Assembly: GCA_903822435.1 (NCBI GenBank)
Contig: CAIJPE010000214.1
Coordinates: 1-45,227, forward strand
DNA: 45,227 nt
Direction: 5' to 3'
DNA from: an uncultured beta proteobacterium
GTDB taxonomy: Bacteria > Pseudomonadota > Gammaproteobacteria > Burkholderiales > Burkholderiaceae_C
A program made the translations under genes and the position numbers. Under the pieces are notes generated by a model. It made no database searches. It was not told the DNA's origin and worked only from the letters and a program-made list of their open reading frames with translations. Within the stretch, counting starts at the first letter, position 1, and every line of letters starts with the position of its first letter. Shown piece after piece: positions 1-7,969 of this stretch.

Positions 1-537
1 AGCGCCCAGCGCGACCCAGCGCGAGACGTCCAGGTCCGGCTGGCTGCGGGCCCAGGCCAGGGCGGCCAGCACCTGGTCGCTGGCCGCCTTGGCCATCGGC
101 TCGACATGCATGCGATCGCAGCCGCCCGACGATTCGGGGTCGAAGGTGCCGTAGGTCTCGCCGTAGCCGACGCGCGTGGGCACGATGACCGCGAAGCCCT
201 TGTCCACGAGGTAGCGCGACAGGGCCTCGTAGCGCTGGCGCAGCGGCCGCGCCCGCTTCTCGCCGGCCGCGCGTCCGTGGTTGACGATCACGAGCGGGTG
301 CGGCCCGGCGCCTTCCGGGCGGTAGACCGTCAGCGGAATGTCGCGCGTGGCGACGCGCCCGTAGAGATCGGCCACCGTCACCGGGATGTGCTCGACGGTC
401 TCGCGCAGGTCCAGCGCGCGCGGGTCGGCCGCGGCCGGGGCGGGCACCGGGGCCAGCAGCTCTGCCCATGCGGGCCCAAGGCACCACAGCGCCACCGGGA
501 GGGCACAGGCCAGGGCCCGTGCGGCGCGCGCCCTCAC
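1..537 (-). CDS. Exported dienelactone hydrolase-like alpha/beta hydrolase (partial, C-terminus outside window)
   Basis: The first 179 codons of a minus-strand gene lie in the window; the frame stays open to base 1. The start is a GTG at 537, 10 bases after the stop of the upstream gene. Residues 1-25 form a signal peptide (Arg-rich start, hydrophobic core, AWA cleavage site), so the protein is probably periplasmic. The mature part shows YRPEGAGPHPLVIVNHGRAAG, which resembles the first strand and oxyanion loop of dienelactone hydrolase-type alpha/beta hydrolases, then VIVPTRVGYGETYG. The visible end, WVALGA, is where the nucleophile elbow (GxSxG) should begin, so the catalytic serine or cysteine is not visible. 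Family level is fairly safe, substrate unknown. It probably shares the transcript of the two genes before it. Confidence 0.7.
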   Translation of the reverse strand, partial: MRARAARALACALPVALWCLGPAWAELLAPVPAPAAADPRALDLRETVEHIPVTVADLYGRVATRDIPLTVYRPEGAGPHPLVIVNHGRAAGEKRARPLRQRYEALSRYLVDKGFAVIVPTRVGYGETYGTFDPESSGGCDRMHVEPMAKAASDQVLAALAWARSQPDLDVSRWVALGA

Positions 538-547
538 GGACGACGGC

Positions 548-1246
548 TCAATGACGGCCGCCGGCCAGGCCGGCAGGCGCGTCGCCGGAAGCCTCTGCCA
601 CCGGCATGGGCGGCAGGTGGCCCAGGTGGGCCTCGGCGTTGGCGGCCATGGCGTTGCCGGCCAGGCGCGTGGCTATCGAGCGCAGGAACTTGAGCAGCAC
701 GAAGACCAGCGTCAGCGCCAGCACCACGGCCACGGCCAGCAACGGGAAGAACCACAATGGATGCGACCAAGCCAGCCACAGCATCAGCGGCACCGTGGCG
801 TCGCCGGCCAGCGACAGCGCGATGTTCGAGAAGGGCTCGGGCGAGGTGTTGGCCGCCGCCCGCGTGGTGGCCTTGGCGGCGTGGGCCGTGGCCGCCAGGC
901 TGCCGCCGGCCAGCGCGGCCACGGTGGTCCATGCGGCGCCCCAGTTCGCCGGGTCGCCGCCGATGACCGCCCCCGCCAGCGCAGCGCCAGCCGGGATCCG
1001 CACCAGCGTGTGCACCGAATCCCACAGGGTGTCCAGGCCCGGGATCTTGTCGGCGAAGAACTCCAGCAGGCCCAGCACGAAGCTGGCACCCAGCACCAGC
1101 GGGTGCTGCAGGATCACCAGGCCGGCCGGCAGGTCGAGCCAGCCCATCCAGCCCAGCGCACCGATGGCGAAGACAACGGCGTACAGCCGCAGGCCACTGG
1201 CCCAGCCCAAGGCTGCAGCGATGGCGATGAGGTGGGTCAGGTCCAT
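548..1246 (-). CDS. DUF4126 family membrane protein
   Basis: A 232-residue, strongly hydrophobic protein that starts MDLTHLIAIAAALGWASGLR, the typical opening of DUF4126 proteins. Several membrane segments are visible: about residues 5-32, 43-64, 85-110, and 150-188 as two helices. A short polar segment with the LLEFFADKIPGLDTLWDSVH signature sits between the second and third. The C-terminal 35 residues are polar and probably cytoplasmic. No catalytic motif is evident and the family has no established function that I know of. The gene starts 9 bases after the mccB stop and ends 10 bases before the next start, so it is almost certainly cotranscribed with mccB. Its link to leucine catabolism is by position only. 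Confidence 0.8.
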   Translation of the reverse strand: MDLTHLIAIAAALGWASGLRLYAVVFAIGALGWMGWLDLPAGLVILQHPLVLGASFVLGLLEFFADKIPGLDTLWDSVHTLVRIPAGAALAGAVIGGDPANWGAAWTTVAALAGGSLAATAHAAKATTRAAANTSPEPFSNIALSLAGDATVPLMLWLAWSHPLWFFPLLAVAVVLALTLVFVLLKFLRSIATRLAGNAMAANAEAHLGHLPPMPVAEASGDAPAGLAGGRH

Positions 1247-1255
1247 GGCGCGGCT

Positions 1256-2866
1256 CTACATTCTGAAAATGCCGAAGCGCGGGCCTTCGGGGATCGGTGC
1301 ATTGAGACTGGCGCTCAAGCCCAGGGCCAGCACGCGGCGCGTGTCCGCCGGGTCGATGATGCCGTCGTCCCACAAGCGTGCGGTGGCGTAGTAGGGGTGC
1401 GCCTGGCGGGCAAACTGGTCCGTGATCGGCCGCTTGAAGGCCGCCTCGTCCTCGGCGCTCCAGGCGCCTCCGCGGGCTTCGATGCCATCGCGCTTGACCG
1501 TTGCCAGCACGCTGGCGGCCTGCTCGCCGCCCATCACGCTGATGCGCGCGTTCGGCCACATCCACAGGAATCGCGGCGAGTAGGCGCGCCCGCACATGCC
1601 GTAGTTGCCCGCGCCGAAGCTGCCGCCGATGATCACGGTGAACTTGGGCACCGTGGCCGTGGCCACCGCCGTGACCATCTTGGCGCCGTGCTTGGCGATG
1701 CCTTCGTTCTCGGCCTTGCGGCCCACCATGAAGCCGGTGATGTTCTGCAGGAACACCAGGGGCACGCGGCGCTGGCAGCACAGCTCGATGAAGTGCGCGC
1801 CCTTCATGGCGCTTTCGCCGAAGAGGATGCCGTTGTTGGCCACGATGCCCACCGGCAGGCCCTCGATGTGGGCGAAGCCGGTGACCAGCGTGGCGCCGTA
1901 ACGGGCCTTGAATTCGTCGAACTCCGAGCCGTCGACGATGCGGGCGATGATCTCGCGCACGTCGAAGGGCTTGCGCGCGTCCAGCGGGATGATGCCGTGC
2001 AGCTCGCTCGCGTCGAAGAGCGGCGGCCGCGGGGCCTGGGTCAGCAACTGCGCGGGCTTGCGGGCATTCAGGTGGGCCACGCTTCGGCGCGCGATGACCA
2101 GGGCGTGGGCGTCGTCATCCGCCAGGTGGTCGGCCACGCCCGACAGCCGGGTATGCACATCGCCGCCACCCAGGTCTTCGGCGCTGACCTCTTTGCCGGT
2201 GGCCGCCTTCACCAGCGGCGGGCCGCCCAGGAAGATGGTGCCCTGGTTCTTCACGATGATGGCCTCATCGCTCATGGCCGGCACATACGCGCCCCCGGCC
2301 GTGCAGGAACCCATCACCACGGCGATCTGCGGGATGCCCAGGGAGCTCATCTGCGCCTGGTTGTAGAAGATGCGGCCGAAGTGGTCGCGGTCGGGGAACA
2401 CCTCGTCCTGGTTGGGCAGGTTGGCGCCCCCGCTGTCCACGAGGTAGATGCAGGGCAACCGGTTGGCCTGCGCCACCTCCTGCGCCCGCAGGTGCTTCTT
2501 CACGGTCATGGGGTAGTAGGTGCCGCCCTTGACCGTGGCGTCGTTGCAGACGATGAGGCATTCGACGCCGCTGACCCGGCCGATGCCGGTGATCAACCCG
2601 GCGCCCGGCGCAGCGTTGTCGTACAGGTCGAGCGCGGCCAGTGGCGCCAGTTCGAGGAAGGGCGTGTCGGGGTCCAGCAGCATCTCGACCCGCTCGCGCG
2701 GCAGCAGCTTGCCGCGGGCCATGTGCCGGTCGCGTGCCACGCTGCCACCACCCTGGACCACCTGCGCAAGCCGCGCCTGCAGGTCGTCGACCAGACAGCG
2801 CATCTGCCCGGCGCTGGCCTTGAAGCTTTCGGACCGGGGATCGAGCTGCGAATTCAGGACAGGCAT
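1256..2866 (-). CDS. mccB: 3-Methylcrotonyl-CoA carboxylase beta (carboxyltransferase) subunit
   Basis: The 536-residue product is a biotin-dependent carboxyltransferase. It moves the carboxyl group from carboxybiotin on the alpha subunit to 3-methylcrotonyl-CoA in leucine and isovalerate breakdown. Family marks are [10 protein letters not shown] (51-60), [16 protein letters not shown] (186-201, acyl-CoA site) and [11 protein letters not shown] (414-424, carboxybiotin site). Length, the [12 protein letters not shown] segment and the FGIFRM C-terminus fit MccB better than propionyl- or geranyl-CoA carboxylases, although a geranyl-CoA subunit cannot be fully excluded. I chose the ATG at 2866 because the open frame further upstream has no family similarity. 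The alpha subunit is not in the window; it may lie beyond base 1. The isovaleryl-CoA dehydrogenase for the preceding step is encoded at 26013-27191 on the same strand. Confidence 0.9.
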   Translation of the reverse strand: MPVLNSQLDPRSESFKASAGQMRCLVDDLQARLAQVVQGGGSVARDRHMARGKLLPRERVEMLLDPDTPFLELAPLAALDLYDNAAPGAGLITGIGRVSGVECLIVCNDATVKGGTYYPMTVKKHLRAQEVAQANRLPCIYLVDSGGANLPNQDEVFPDRDHFGRIFYNQAQMSSLGIPQIAVVMGSCTAGGAYVPAMSDEAIIVKNQGTIFLGGPPLVKAATGKEVSAEDLGGGDVHTRLSGVADHLADDDAHALVIARRSVAHLNARKPAQLLTQAPRPPLFDASELHGIIPLDARKPFDVREIIARIVDGSEFDEFKARYGATLVTGFAHIEGLPVGIVANNGILFGESAMKGAHFIELCCQRRVPLVFLQNITGFMVGRKAENEGIAKHGAKMVTAVATATVPKFTVIIGGSFGAGNYGMCGRAYSPRFLWMWPNARISVMGGEQAASVLATVKRDGIEARGGAWSAEDEAAFKRPITDQFARQAHPYYATARLWDDGIIDPADTRRVLALGLSASLNAPIPEGPRFGIFRM

Positions 2867-3059
2867 CGGCTCTCCGACGGGGCGCTTCGGCGCGGGGGAT
2901 GAACGCACATGACGCGACGATAAGCGCCCGCCCGCCCAGCGTCCAGCCTCGGTCTGAGTGGCTCCATCCGTCGCGGGGGGGCTGCTCAAGGTCGCAGCGC
3001 GGCAGCCGATACCTCTAGGGCACGGGCAGGCCCGCCCCTGCAGGACTGCCTCAACCCGA

Positions 3060-3995
3060 ATGCCCATCATGTTCCAGACCCGCCCGAGCCGGACACCGTG
3101 GGCCGCTCCCGCCGCTGCACGCCGAGACTGGTTGCGCGGCTGTGGCTTCGCGGCGGTGGCCTTGGCCGTGGCTGCCTTGGCCCCTGTTGCGCATGCGCAG
3201 ACGGCCCCGGCCGCGGCGGACGACGCCACGTACCGCTTCTCGCCGGTGAACCAGTACGGGATTGCCCTGACGGCCGCTTACTGGAACCCGATCATCGCCT
3301 ACGTCTCCGAGAAGAGCGGCGTGAAGCTGCAGATGAAGATCGGACGCACTTCGGCCGACACCACGGCGTACGTGCTGGCCCAGGAAGTGGAGTTCGTCTT
3401 CACCAACCACCTCTTCAGCCCCGAGCGCGAGCAACTGGGCTGGAAGGTGTTCGGCCGGCGGCTCACCCCGCCCGTGCATTCGCAGATCATCGTTCCGGCC
3501 GACTCGCCCGTGATGGATCTGGTGCAACTCCAAGGCAAGGAAGTCGCCTTCGCCGGGCCCGAAGCCCTGGTGGCCTACAAGTTCAACGCCGCGCAGCTGA
3601 TCGCCCGCAAAGTAGATTTCAAGACCGTGTTCGGCGGCAACTCCGACGGATCGCTGGCCCAGCTCTTCGCGGGCAAGGTGGCCGCGGCAGGCGTCAACTC
3701 GCAGTTGGCCGAGGGCTACGGCCGCCGCGAGGGAAAGAAATACCGCGTGCTGTGGTCCAGCGCGCCGCTGCACGACCTGCCGCTGATGGTGTCTGCCAAG
3801 GTGCCCGAGCGCGTGCAGAAGGCCGTGATGCGCGCCTTCATCGGGATGCACCAGGACCCGGTCGGGCGCGAGATCCTGCAGCAGGCCTCGATGCAGGTCG
3901 GCCTGACGGCCGAGGCCTACTTCATTGCCTCGGATGGCGCGGAGTACGGCGCCATGCGCGAGTTCTACCGCACCGCGCCGGTGAACCTGCGCTGA
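3060..3995 (+). CDS. PhnD-like phosphate/phosphite/phosphonate-type periplasmic binding protein, orphan
   Basis: The 311-residue product begins with a signal peptide (about residues 1-41, ending VAHAQ). It continues as a type-2 periplasmic binding protein of the PhnD family: [22 protein letters not shown], then [12 protein letters not shown], then [21 protein letters not shown], and a second lobe with [22 protein letters not shown]. No permease or ATPase gene lies beside it. The next gene, 31 bases downstream, is a membrane histidine kinase. PhnD-like proteins without a transporter are known to act as ligand-presenting partners of sensor kinases, so a sensory role is a reasonable inference; the ligand is unknown. 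ATG at 3060 is used; ATG at 3069 is equally possible. Confidence 0.85.
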   Translation: MPIMFQTRPSRTPWAAPAAARRDWLRGCGFAAVALAVAALAPVAHAQTAPAAADDATYRFSPVNQYGIALTAAYWNPIIAYVSEKSGVKLQMKIGRTSADTTAYVLAQEVEFVFTNHLFSPEREQLGWKVFGRRLTPPVHSQIIVPADSPVMDLVQLQGKEVAFAGPEALVAYKFNAAQLIARKVDFKTVFGGNSDGSLAQLFAGKVAAAGVNSQLAEGYGRREGKKYRVLWSSAPLHDLPLMVSAKVPERVQKAVMRAFIGMHQDPVGREILQQASMQVGLTAEAYFIASDGAEYGAMREFYRTAPVNLR

Positions 3996-4026
3996 TACCG
4001 CGCGCCGCCTTCCATCTCGCCAAGCC

Positions 4027-6372
4027 GTGCCTCGCCTGCTGCCCAGGTCCCTGATCGGGCGCGTGTTCGCGCTGTACTCGGTCACGCTGATGCTGTTCAT
4101 CGGGCTGGGATTGGGTCTGTTCTACTGGGAACAGTTCAACGTCGAGCTCGAAGAGGCGCAGCTGCGCGCCGAAGCGCTGGCCGCCGTCATCACGCCCACC
4201 ATCACCGACAGTGCGGTGATCGGCGATTACGACAGCATCCGACGCACGCTGGAGCGTGCGGTGCACCACTCGTCCTTCTCTTCGGCGAGCTTCATCGACC
4301 TGCGCGGCGGCGTGGTGCGGGCACCGCGGAGCGACCCGCCCGCGGTGGCCCCGCCGCAATGGCTGGTCCGCGCCGTGTCCTCCCGGCTGTACGACAACAA
4401 CCAGACCATTGCGGTGGGCGGCCGCGACTACGGCGTGCTGCGCCTGAGCTTTGCCCCGGATCGCATTGCCGGCGGGCTTTGGCAGCAGACCCGGATGGCG
4501 CTGGCACTGGCCCTGGCGGGCCTGGCCGGCGGCCTGGTCGTGATCCGGTTCCCGCTGGTGCGCTGGCTGGGCCGGCTGGACCGCGTGGGAGACTTCGAGG
4601 CCGCCATGCAAAGCGGGCAGGCCACGCCCGCCATGCTGGACGCCGAGGAAGCGCCGGCCGAGTTCCGCAAGACCTTCGAAGTGCTGGGCCGCGCGGCGGC
4701 CAGCCTGCAAGCCCAGCGTGCGCAGGCGGCCGTGACGCTGTCGGCCATCGCCGATGGCGTGTTCACGCTGGACGAAGCAGGCCGCATCGTCTTTGCCAAT
4801 CCAGCGGCCTGCGCGATGCTCGGCCAGGACCTGCCCAGCGTGCTCGGCCGGCCCGTGGCGGAGGTGCTGCCACTGGGCCATGCCGTGGGGCAGACCCTGG
4901 AGCCCTGGACCGCACAGCGGGTGACCCTGTCGCCCGGAGCGGGCCGCGCCGTGGTGCTGGACACCACCCTTTCGCCGATCCTGGAAGCCGGCGGCACCGC
5001 CGCCGGCTACGTGCTGGCCTGCCGTGACATCAGCGAGCAGCACATCCTGGACCAGCGGCTGCGCACCGAACTCGGCGCACGGGAGGCGGCGCTGACCTCG
5101 CTGCGCCAGGTGCTGGAAGGCCTGACGCACGACGCCGCGGTGCCGCGCGACGGCGGGGGCGCGGGCGACCTGTCGGCCATCTCGGCCATGATCTCGGACC
5201 TCGTCGCGCGGCTGCAAGTCCGCGGTGAGCAGCTCGACGCCATCTTCGCGCTCAGCCCCGACGGCTTCGTCTCCTTCGATCACGAGCGGCGCGCCAACTA
5301 CGTCAGCCCGGCGTTCACACAGCTGACGGGCTTGTTCCCCGCCCGCGTGCTCGGACTGCAGGAGGCCGAACTGGAGGCCCTGGTGCGCGCGCAGTGCGCC
5401 CCGAACGCAAGCTGGCGAGGTTTCGACGCACTGCGGCGGGAACTTCGCATCAGGCATGCCGAAGGTGCGCCGCGCCGCGATGTCTTCGAGCTGCAGCGGC
5501 CCCGCAAGCGGGTGCTGCAGGTGGGCCTGCGCGAGGGCACCACCAACGCCATCTCGCAAGTGCTGTCGCTGCGCGACATCACGCACGAAAGCGAAGTCGA
5601 CCAGATGAAGAGCGAGTTCCTGTCCACGGCGGCCCACGAACTGCGCACGCCCATGGCCAGCATCTACGGCTTCGTCGAACTGATGATGATGCGGTCGATG
5701 ACGCCACAGCGTCAGTCTGAGATGCTGGCCAAGATCCACCGCCAGGCCAGCCTGATGATCCACATCATCAACGAGCTGCTGGATCTGGCGCGGATCGAGG
5801 CACGGCGCGGCAAGGACTTCGTGCTGGAGACGATCGAGTTGGAAGAGCTGGTGGCCGACGTGCTGCGCGACTTCAAGCCGCCCGAGCAGCGGGCCCTGCC
5901 GGTCTATGCCGGCCTGCCCGGCTCGCACCGCGTGTGCGTGGACCGCTACAAGCTGCACCAGGCGCTGAGCAACGTGCTGTCCAACGCCTACAAGTACTCG
6001 CCGGACGGCGGGGCCGTGCAAGTCCGCCTGCGCCCCGGCGAGGACGCCCAGGCGCAGCAGGTGGGCATCGAGGTGACCGACCCTGGCATCGGCATGACCC
6101 CCGATCAGTTGGCCCGCGTCGGTGAACGCTTCTACCGCGCCGACGCCTCGGGCAACATTCCCGGCACGGGCCTGGGCATGAGCATCGTGCGCGAAATCGT
6201 CGAGCTGCTGGGCGGGTGCCTGGCGTTGTCCAGCACGCCCGGCACGGGCACCCGCGTCACCCTCTGGCTGCCGACCGTGGCCGCCTCAATCCGCCCGGAT
6301 GCCGCGCGAGGTGATGATGCCGCCGAGCAGCATGCCTTCGCTCTGGACGCGCAGCCGCAGCCCTTCGGGTGA
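4027..6372 (+). CDS. Membrane-bound sensor histidine kinase with two PAS domains
   Basis: The 781-residue kinase starts at GTG 4027. Order: TM1 (about 9-34); an extracytoplasmic sensor region (35-152) with a CHASE-like DSAVIGDYDSIRRTLERAV stretch; TM2 (about 155-176); PAS 1 (about 236-338); PAS 2 (about 402-518); a HisKA domain with phospho-acceptor His537 in STAAHELRTPMAS; and a HATPase domain with NVLSNAYKYSP (N box), DPGIGM (G1), FYRAD (F box) and GTGLGMSIV (G2). All catalytic boxes look intact. It lacks a receiver domain and no response regulator follows it, so the partner is elsewhere or shared. It directly follows the PhnD-like binding protein gene, its probable sensory partner. Its last 87 bases overlap the convergent Bug-protein gene. 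Confidence 0.9.
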   Translation: MPRLLPRSLIGRVFALYSVTLMLFIGLGLGLFYWEQFNVELEEAQLRAEALAAVITPTITDSAVIGDYDSIRRTLERAVHHSSFSSASFIDLRGGVVRAPRSDPPAVAPPQWLVRAVSSRLYDNNQTIAVGGRDYGVLRLSFAPDRIAGGLWQQTRMALALALAGLAGGLVVIRFPLVRWLGRLDRVGDFEAAMQSGQATPAMLDAEEAPAEFRKTFEVLGRAAASLQAQRAQAAVTLSAIADGVFTLDEAGRIVFANPAACAMLGQDLPSVLGRPVAEVLPLGHAVGQTLEPWTAQRVTLSPGAGRAVVLDTTLSPILEAGGTAAGYVLACRDISEQHILDQRLRTELGAREAALTSLRQVLEGLTHDAAVPRDGGGAGDLSAISAMISDLVARLQVRGEQLDAIFALSPDGFVSFDHERRANYVSPAFTQLTGLFPARVLGLQEAELEALVRAQCAPNASWRGFDALRRELRIRHAEGAPRRDVFELQRPRKRVLQVGLREGTTNAISQVLSLRDITHESEVDQMKSEFLSTAAHELRTPMASIYGFVELMMMRSMTPQRQSEMLAKIHRQASLMIHIINELLDLARIEARRGKDFVLETIELEELVADVLRDFKPPEQRALPVYAGLPGSHRVCVDRYKLHQALSNVLSNAYKYSPDGGAVQVRLRPGEDAQAQQVGIEVTDPGIGMTPDQLARVGERFYRADASGNIPGTGLGMSIVREIVELLGGCLALSSTPGTGTRVTLWLPTVAASIRPDAARGDDAAEQHAFALDAQPQPFG

Positions 6373-7290
6373 GCTGCCCTGCACCTGCCAGCCGGCCGCG
6401 AACATGCGCTGCCGCACCCCGGATTCGCGCAGCAGCGCCGGTACGTCGCGGGCCAGTCGTTCGCGGGCCGCGCGGGCCAATCCTGCGGGGCCGACCAGCG
6501 CCACCCAGACCTCCAGGCTGTCCATCGGCACACCCAGCTCCGACAGCGGCGGGACCTCGGGCGCCAGCGTGCTGCGCCCGCCGGTCAGCCCGATGGCCTT
6601 GAGCTTGCCGGCACGCACCTGTGGCAGCGCCAGGCCAGGTGGCACGAGTGCGGCCTGGATCTGTCCGCTGATCAACGCCGTGATCACCGCCGGATTGCCG
6701 TTGTAGGGGATGTGCGTGGGGTTGAAGCCGGGCGCCCGGTCCTTGAGCAGCTCCATGCCCAGGTGGCCCACCGAACCGGCGCCCACCGAGCCGTAATTCC
6801 AGCGGTCGCCCGCGGCCTTGGCCGCTGCGAAGTAGGCCGCGCCAGCGGGCTCGCCCGCCGGGCACACCAGCACCAGCGGGGCGGTGGCCAGCAGCGACAG
6901 CAGCGTGAAGTCCCGGGCCGGGTCGAAGGGCAGGCGCGGGTTCAGGCGGCGGGCCGTGGTGAGATTGCCGTTGATCAGGATGCCCAGGGTGTGGTCGTCG
7001 GTCGATTTGGCCACCACGTCGGCCGCGATGTTGCCCGACGCACCGGGGCGGTTGTCGACCACCACGGGCTGGCCCAGAGCCGGGCCCAGCACGTCGGCCA
7101 GCACGCGCGCGGCGACGTCGGGCGTGGACCCACCCGGGAAGCCCACCACGAGGCGCACGGGCTTGCTCGGCCAGGCGGGTGCGGCCTTGGCCTGCGCCCA
7201 GGCCGCGTGGCCAGGCCAGCCCGACAGCAGCGTGGCCGCTGCCCAAGCCAGGTGGCGGCGGCGGAAATCGATGGGATCGGGATGTTCCAT
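6286..7290 (-). CDS. Bug/TctC-family tripartite tricarboxylate-type solute-binding protein, orphan
   Basis: The 334-residue exported protein starts at ATG 7290. An Arg-rich N-terminus with a signal peptide ends at about AWAQA (residue 34). The body has the Bug-family hallmarks: WPSKPVRLVVGFPGGSTPDVAARVLAD, VVVDNRPGASGNIAADVVAK, YGSVGAGSVGHLGMELLKDRA and HIPYNGNPAVITALISGQIQA. Such proteins bind carboxylates in the periplasm and feed TctAB-type transporters, but no tctA or tctB gene is in the window. It lies 67 bases downstream of a response regulator and sensor kinase pair on the same strand. In Bordetella the homologue BctC is required for signalling by the BctDE system, so a ligand-sensing role is a good inference here. 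Its 3' end overlaps the convergent kinase gene by 87 bases. Confidence 0.88.
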   Translation of the reverse strand: MEHPDPIDFRRRHLAWAAATLLSGWPGHAAWAQAKAAPAWPSKPVRLVVGFPGGSTPDVAARVLADVLGPALGQPVVVDNRPGASGNIAADVVAKSTDDHTLGILINGNLTTARRLNPRLPFDPARDFTLLSLLATAPLVLVCPAGEPAGAAYFAAAKAAGDRWNYGSVGAGSVGHLGMELLKDRAPGFNPTHIPYNGNPAVITALISGQIQAALVPPGLALPQVRAGKLKAIGLTGGRSTLAPEVPPLSELGVPMDSLEVWVALVGPAGLARAARERLARDVPALLRESGVRQRMFAAGWQVQGSSPEGLRLRVQSEGMLLGGIITSRGIRAD

Positions 7291-7357
7291 GCGGGGCACG
7301 AACGGTGCGTTGGCGGGCCGGCAGTATCGCCCAAGCCCGGACGCCGCCTGTCGCCGC

Positions 7358-7969
7358 TCAGACCCTCGGGCGCGCCAGGACGGTGGCCAGTTCGGCCGCC
7401 GATCGCACGCCCAGCTTGGAGAACACCCGGGCCCGATGGACCTCCACGGTGCGCACGGCAATGGCCAGTTCGTCGGCGATCACCTTGTTGAGCTTGCCGG
7501 CGGCCACCCGCAGCATCACTTCGCGCTCGCGCTCAGTGACGCTGGCCAGGCGCAGCGCATGGCGCTCTTCGTCGCTGCGGGCCTCGTGCTGCGCGGCCTC
7601 GGCCAACAGCGCCCTCTGCACGCGCTGCACCAGAGCTTCGTCGCCGAAGGGCTTCTCGATGAAATCGAAGGCCCCCTTGTGCAGGGCCTCCACGGCCATC
7701 GGGATGTCGCCGTGCCCCGACAGGAACAGCACCGGCAGGGCCAGCCCGCGGGCCAGCAGTTCGTCGTGCAGCTGCAGGCCCGACATGGGCTCCATCCGCA
7801 CGTCCAGCAGCAGGCAGCCGCGCAAGGGCCCGGCGGCCCATGCGTCGAGCAGTTCGGGGCCCGAGGCGTAGGCCCTCACGGGCAACCCGTGCGAATGAAA
7901 GAGAAAGGCCAGCGCGTCCCGCACGGCGGCTTCGTCGTCGACCAGGTGCACCTGGGCTTCAGGATCCAT
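7358..7969 (-). CDS. dctR: FixJ/DctR-type response regulator with LuxR-family HTH
   Basis: The 203-residue protein starts at ATG 7969, overlapping the end of the kinase gene by 11 bases (translational coupling). The receiver domain (about 5-118) has the acidic pocket D11-D12, phospho-acceptor Asp56 in LLLDVRM, the conserved Ser/Thr region LFLSGHGD and Lys in EKPFGDE. The C-terminal domain (about 135-200) is a LuxR/NarL-type helix-turn-helix: LASVTEREREVMLRVAAGKLNK then IADELAIAVRTVEVHRARVFSKLG. This FixJ-like form next to dctPQM matches the DctS/DctR arrangement of Rhodobacter capsulatus rather than the sigma-54 DctB/DctD type. It probably activates the divergent dctP operon; an inverted repeat that could be its site lies at 10011-10026. 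Confidence 0.88.
   Translation of the reverse strand: MDPEAQVHLVDDEAAVRDALAFLFHSHGLPVRAYASGPELLDAWAAGPLRGCLLLDVRMEPMSGLQLHDELLARGLALPVLFLSGHGDIPMAVEALHKGAFDFIEKPFGDEALVQRVQRALLAEAAQHEARSDEERHALRLASVTEREREVMLRVAAGKLNKVIADELAIAVRTVEVHRARVFSKLGVRSAAELATVLARPRV

Noticed and set aside
386..2902. A very long open frame on the plus strand opposite mccB and its neighbours
   Set aside because: It is Arg/Gly/Gln/His-rich without family motifs and mirrors the conserved minus-strand genes; it arises from the G+C-rich third codon positions.
7291..7461. N-terminal extension of the Bug-type protein up to 7461
   Set aside because: The extension would precede the signal peptide and run into the response regulator gene; ATG 7290 starts a proper export signal.
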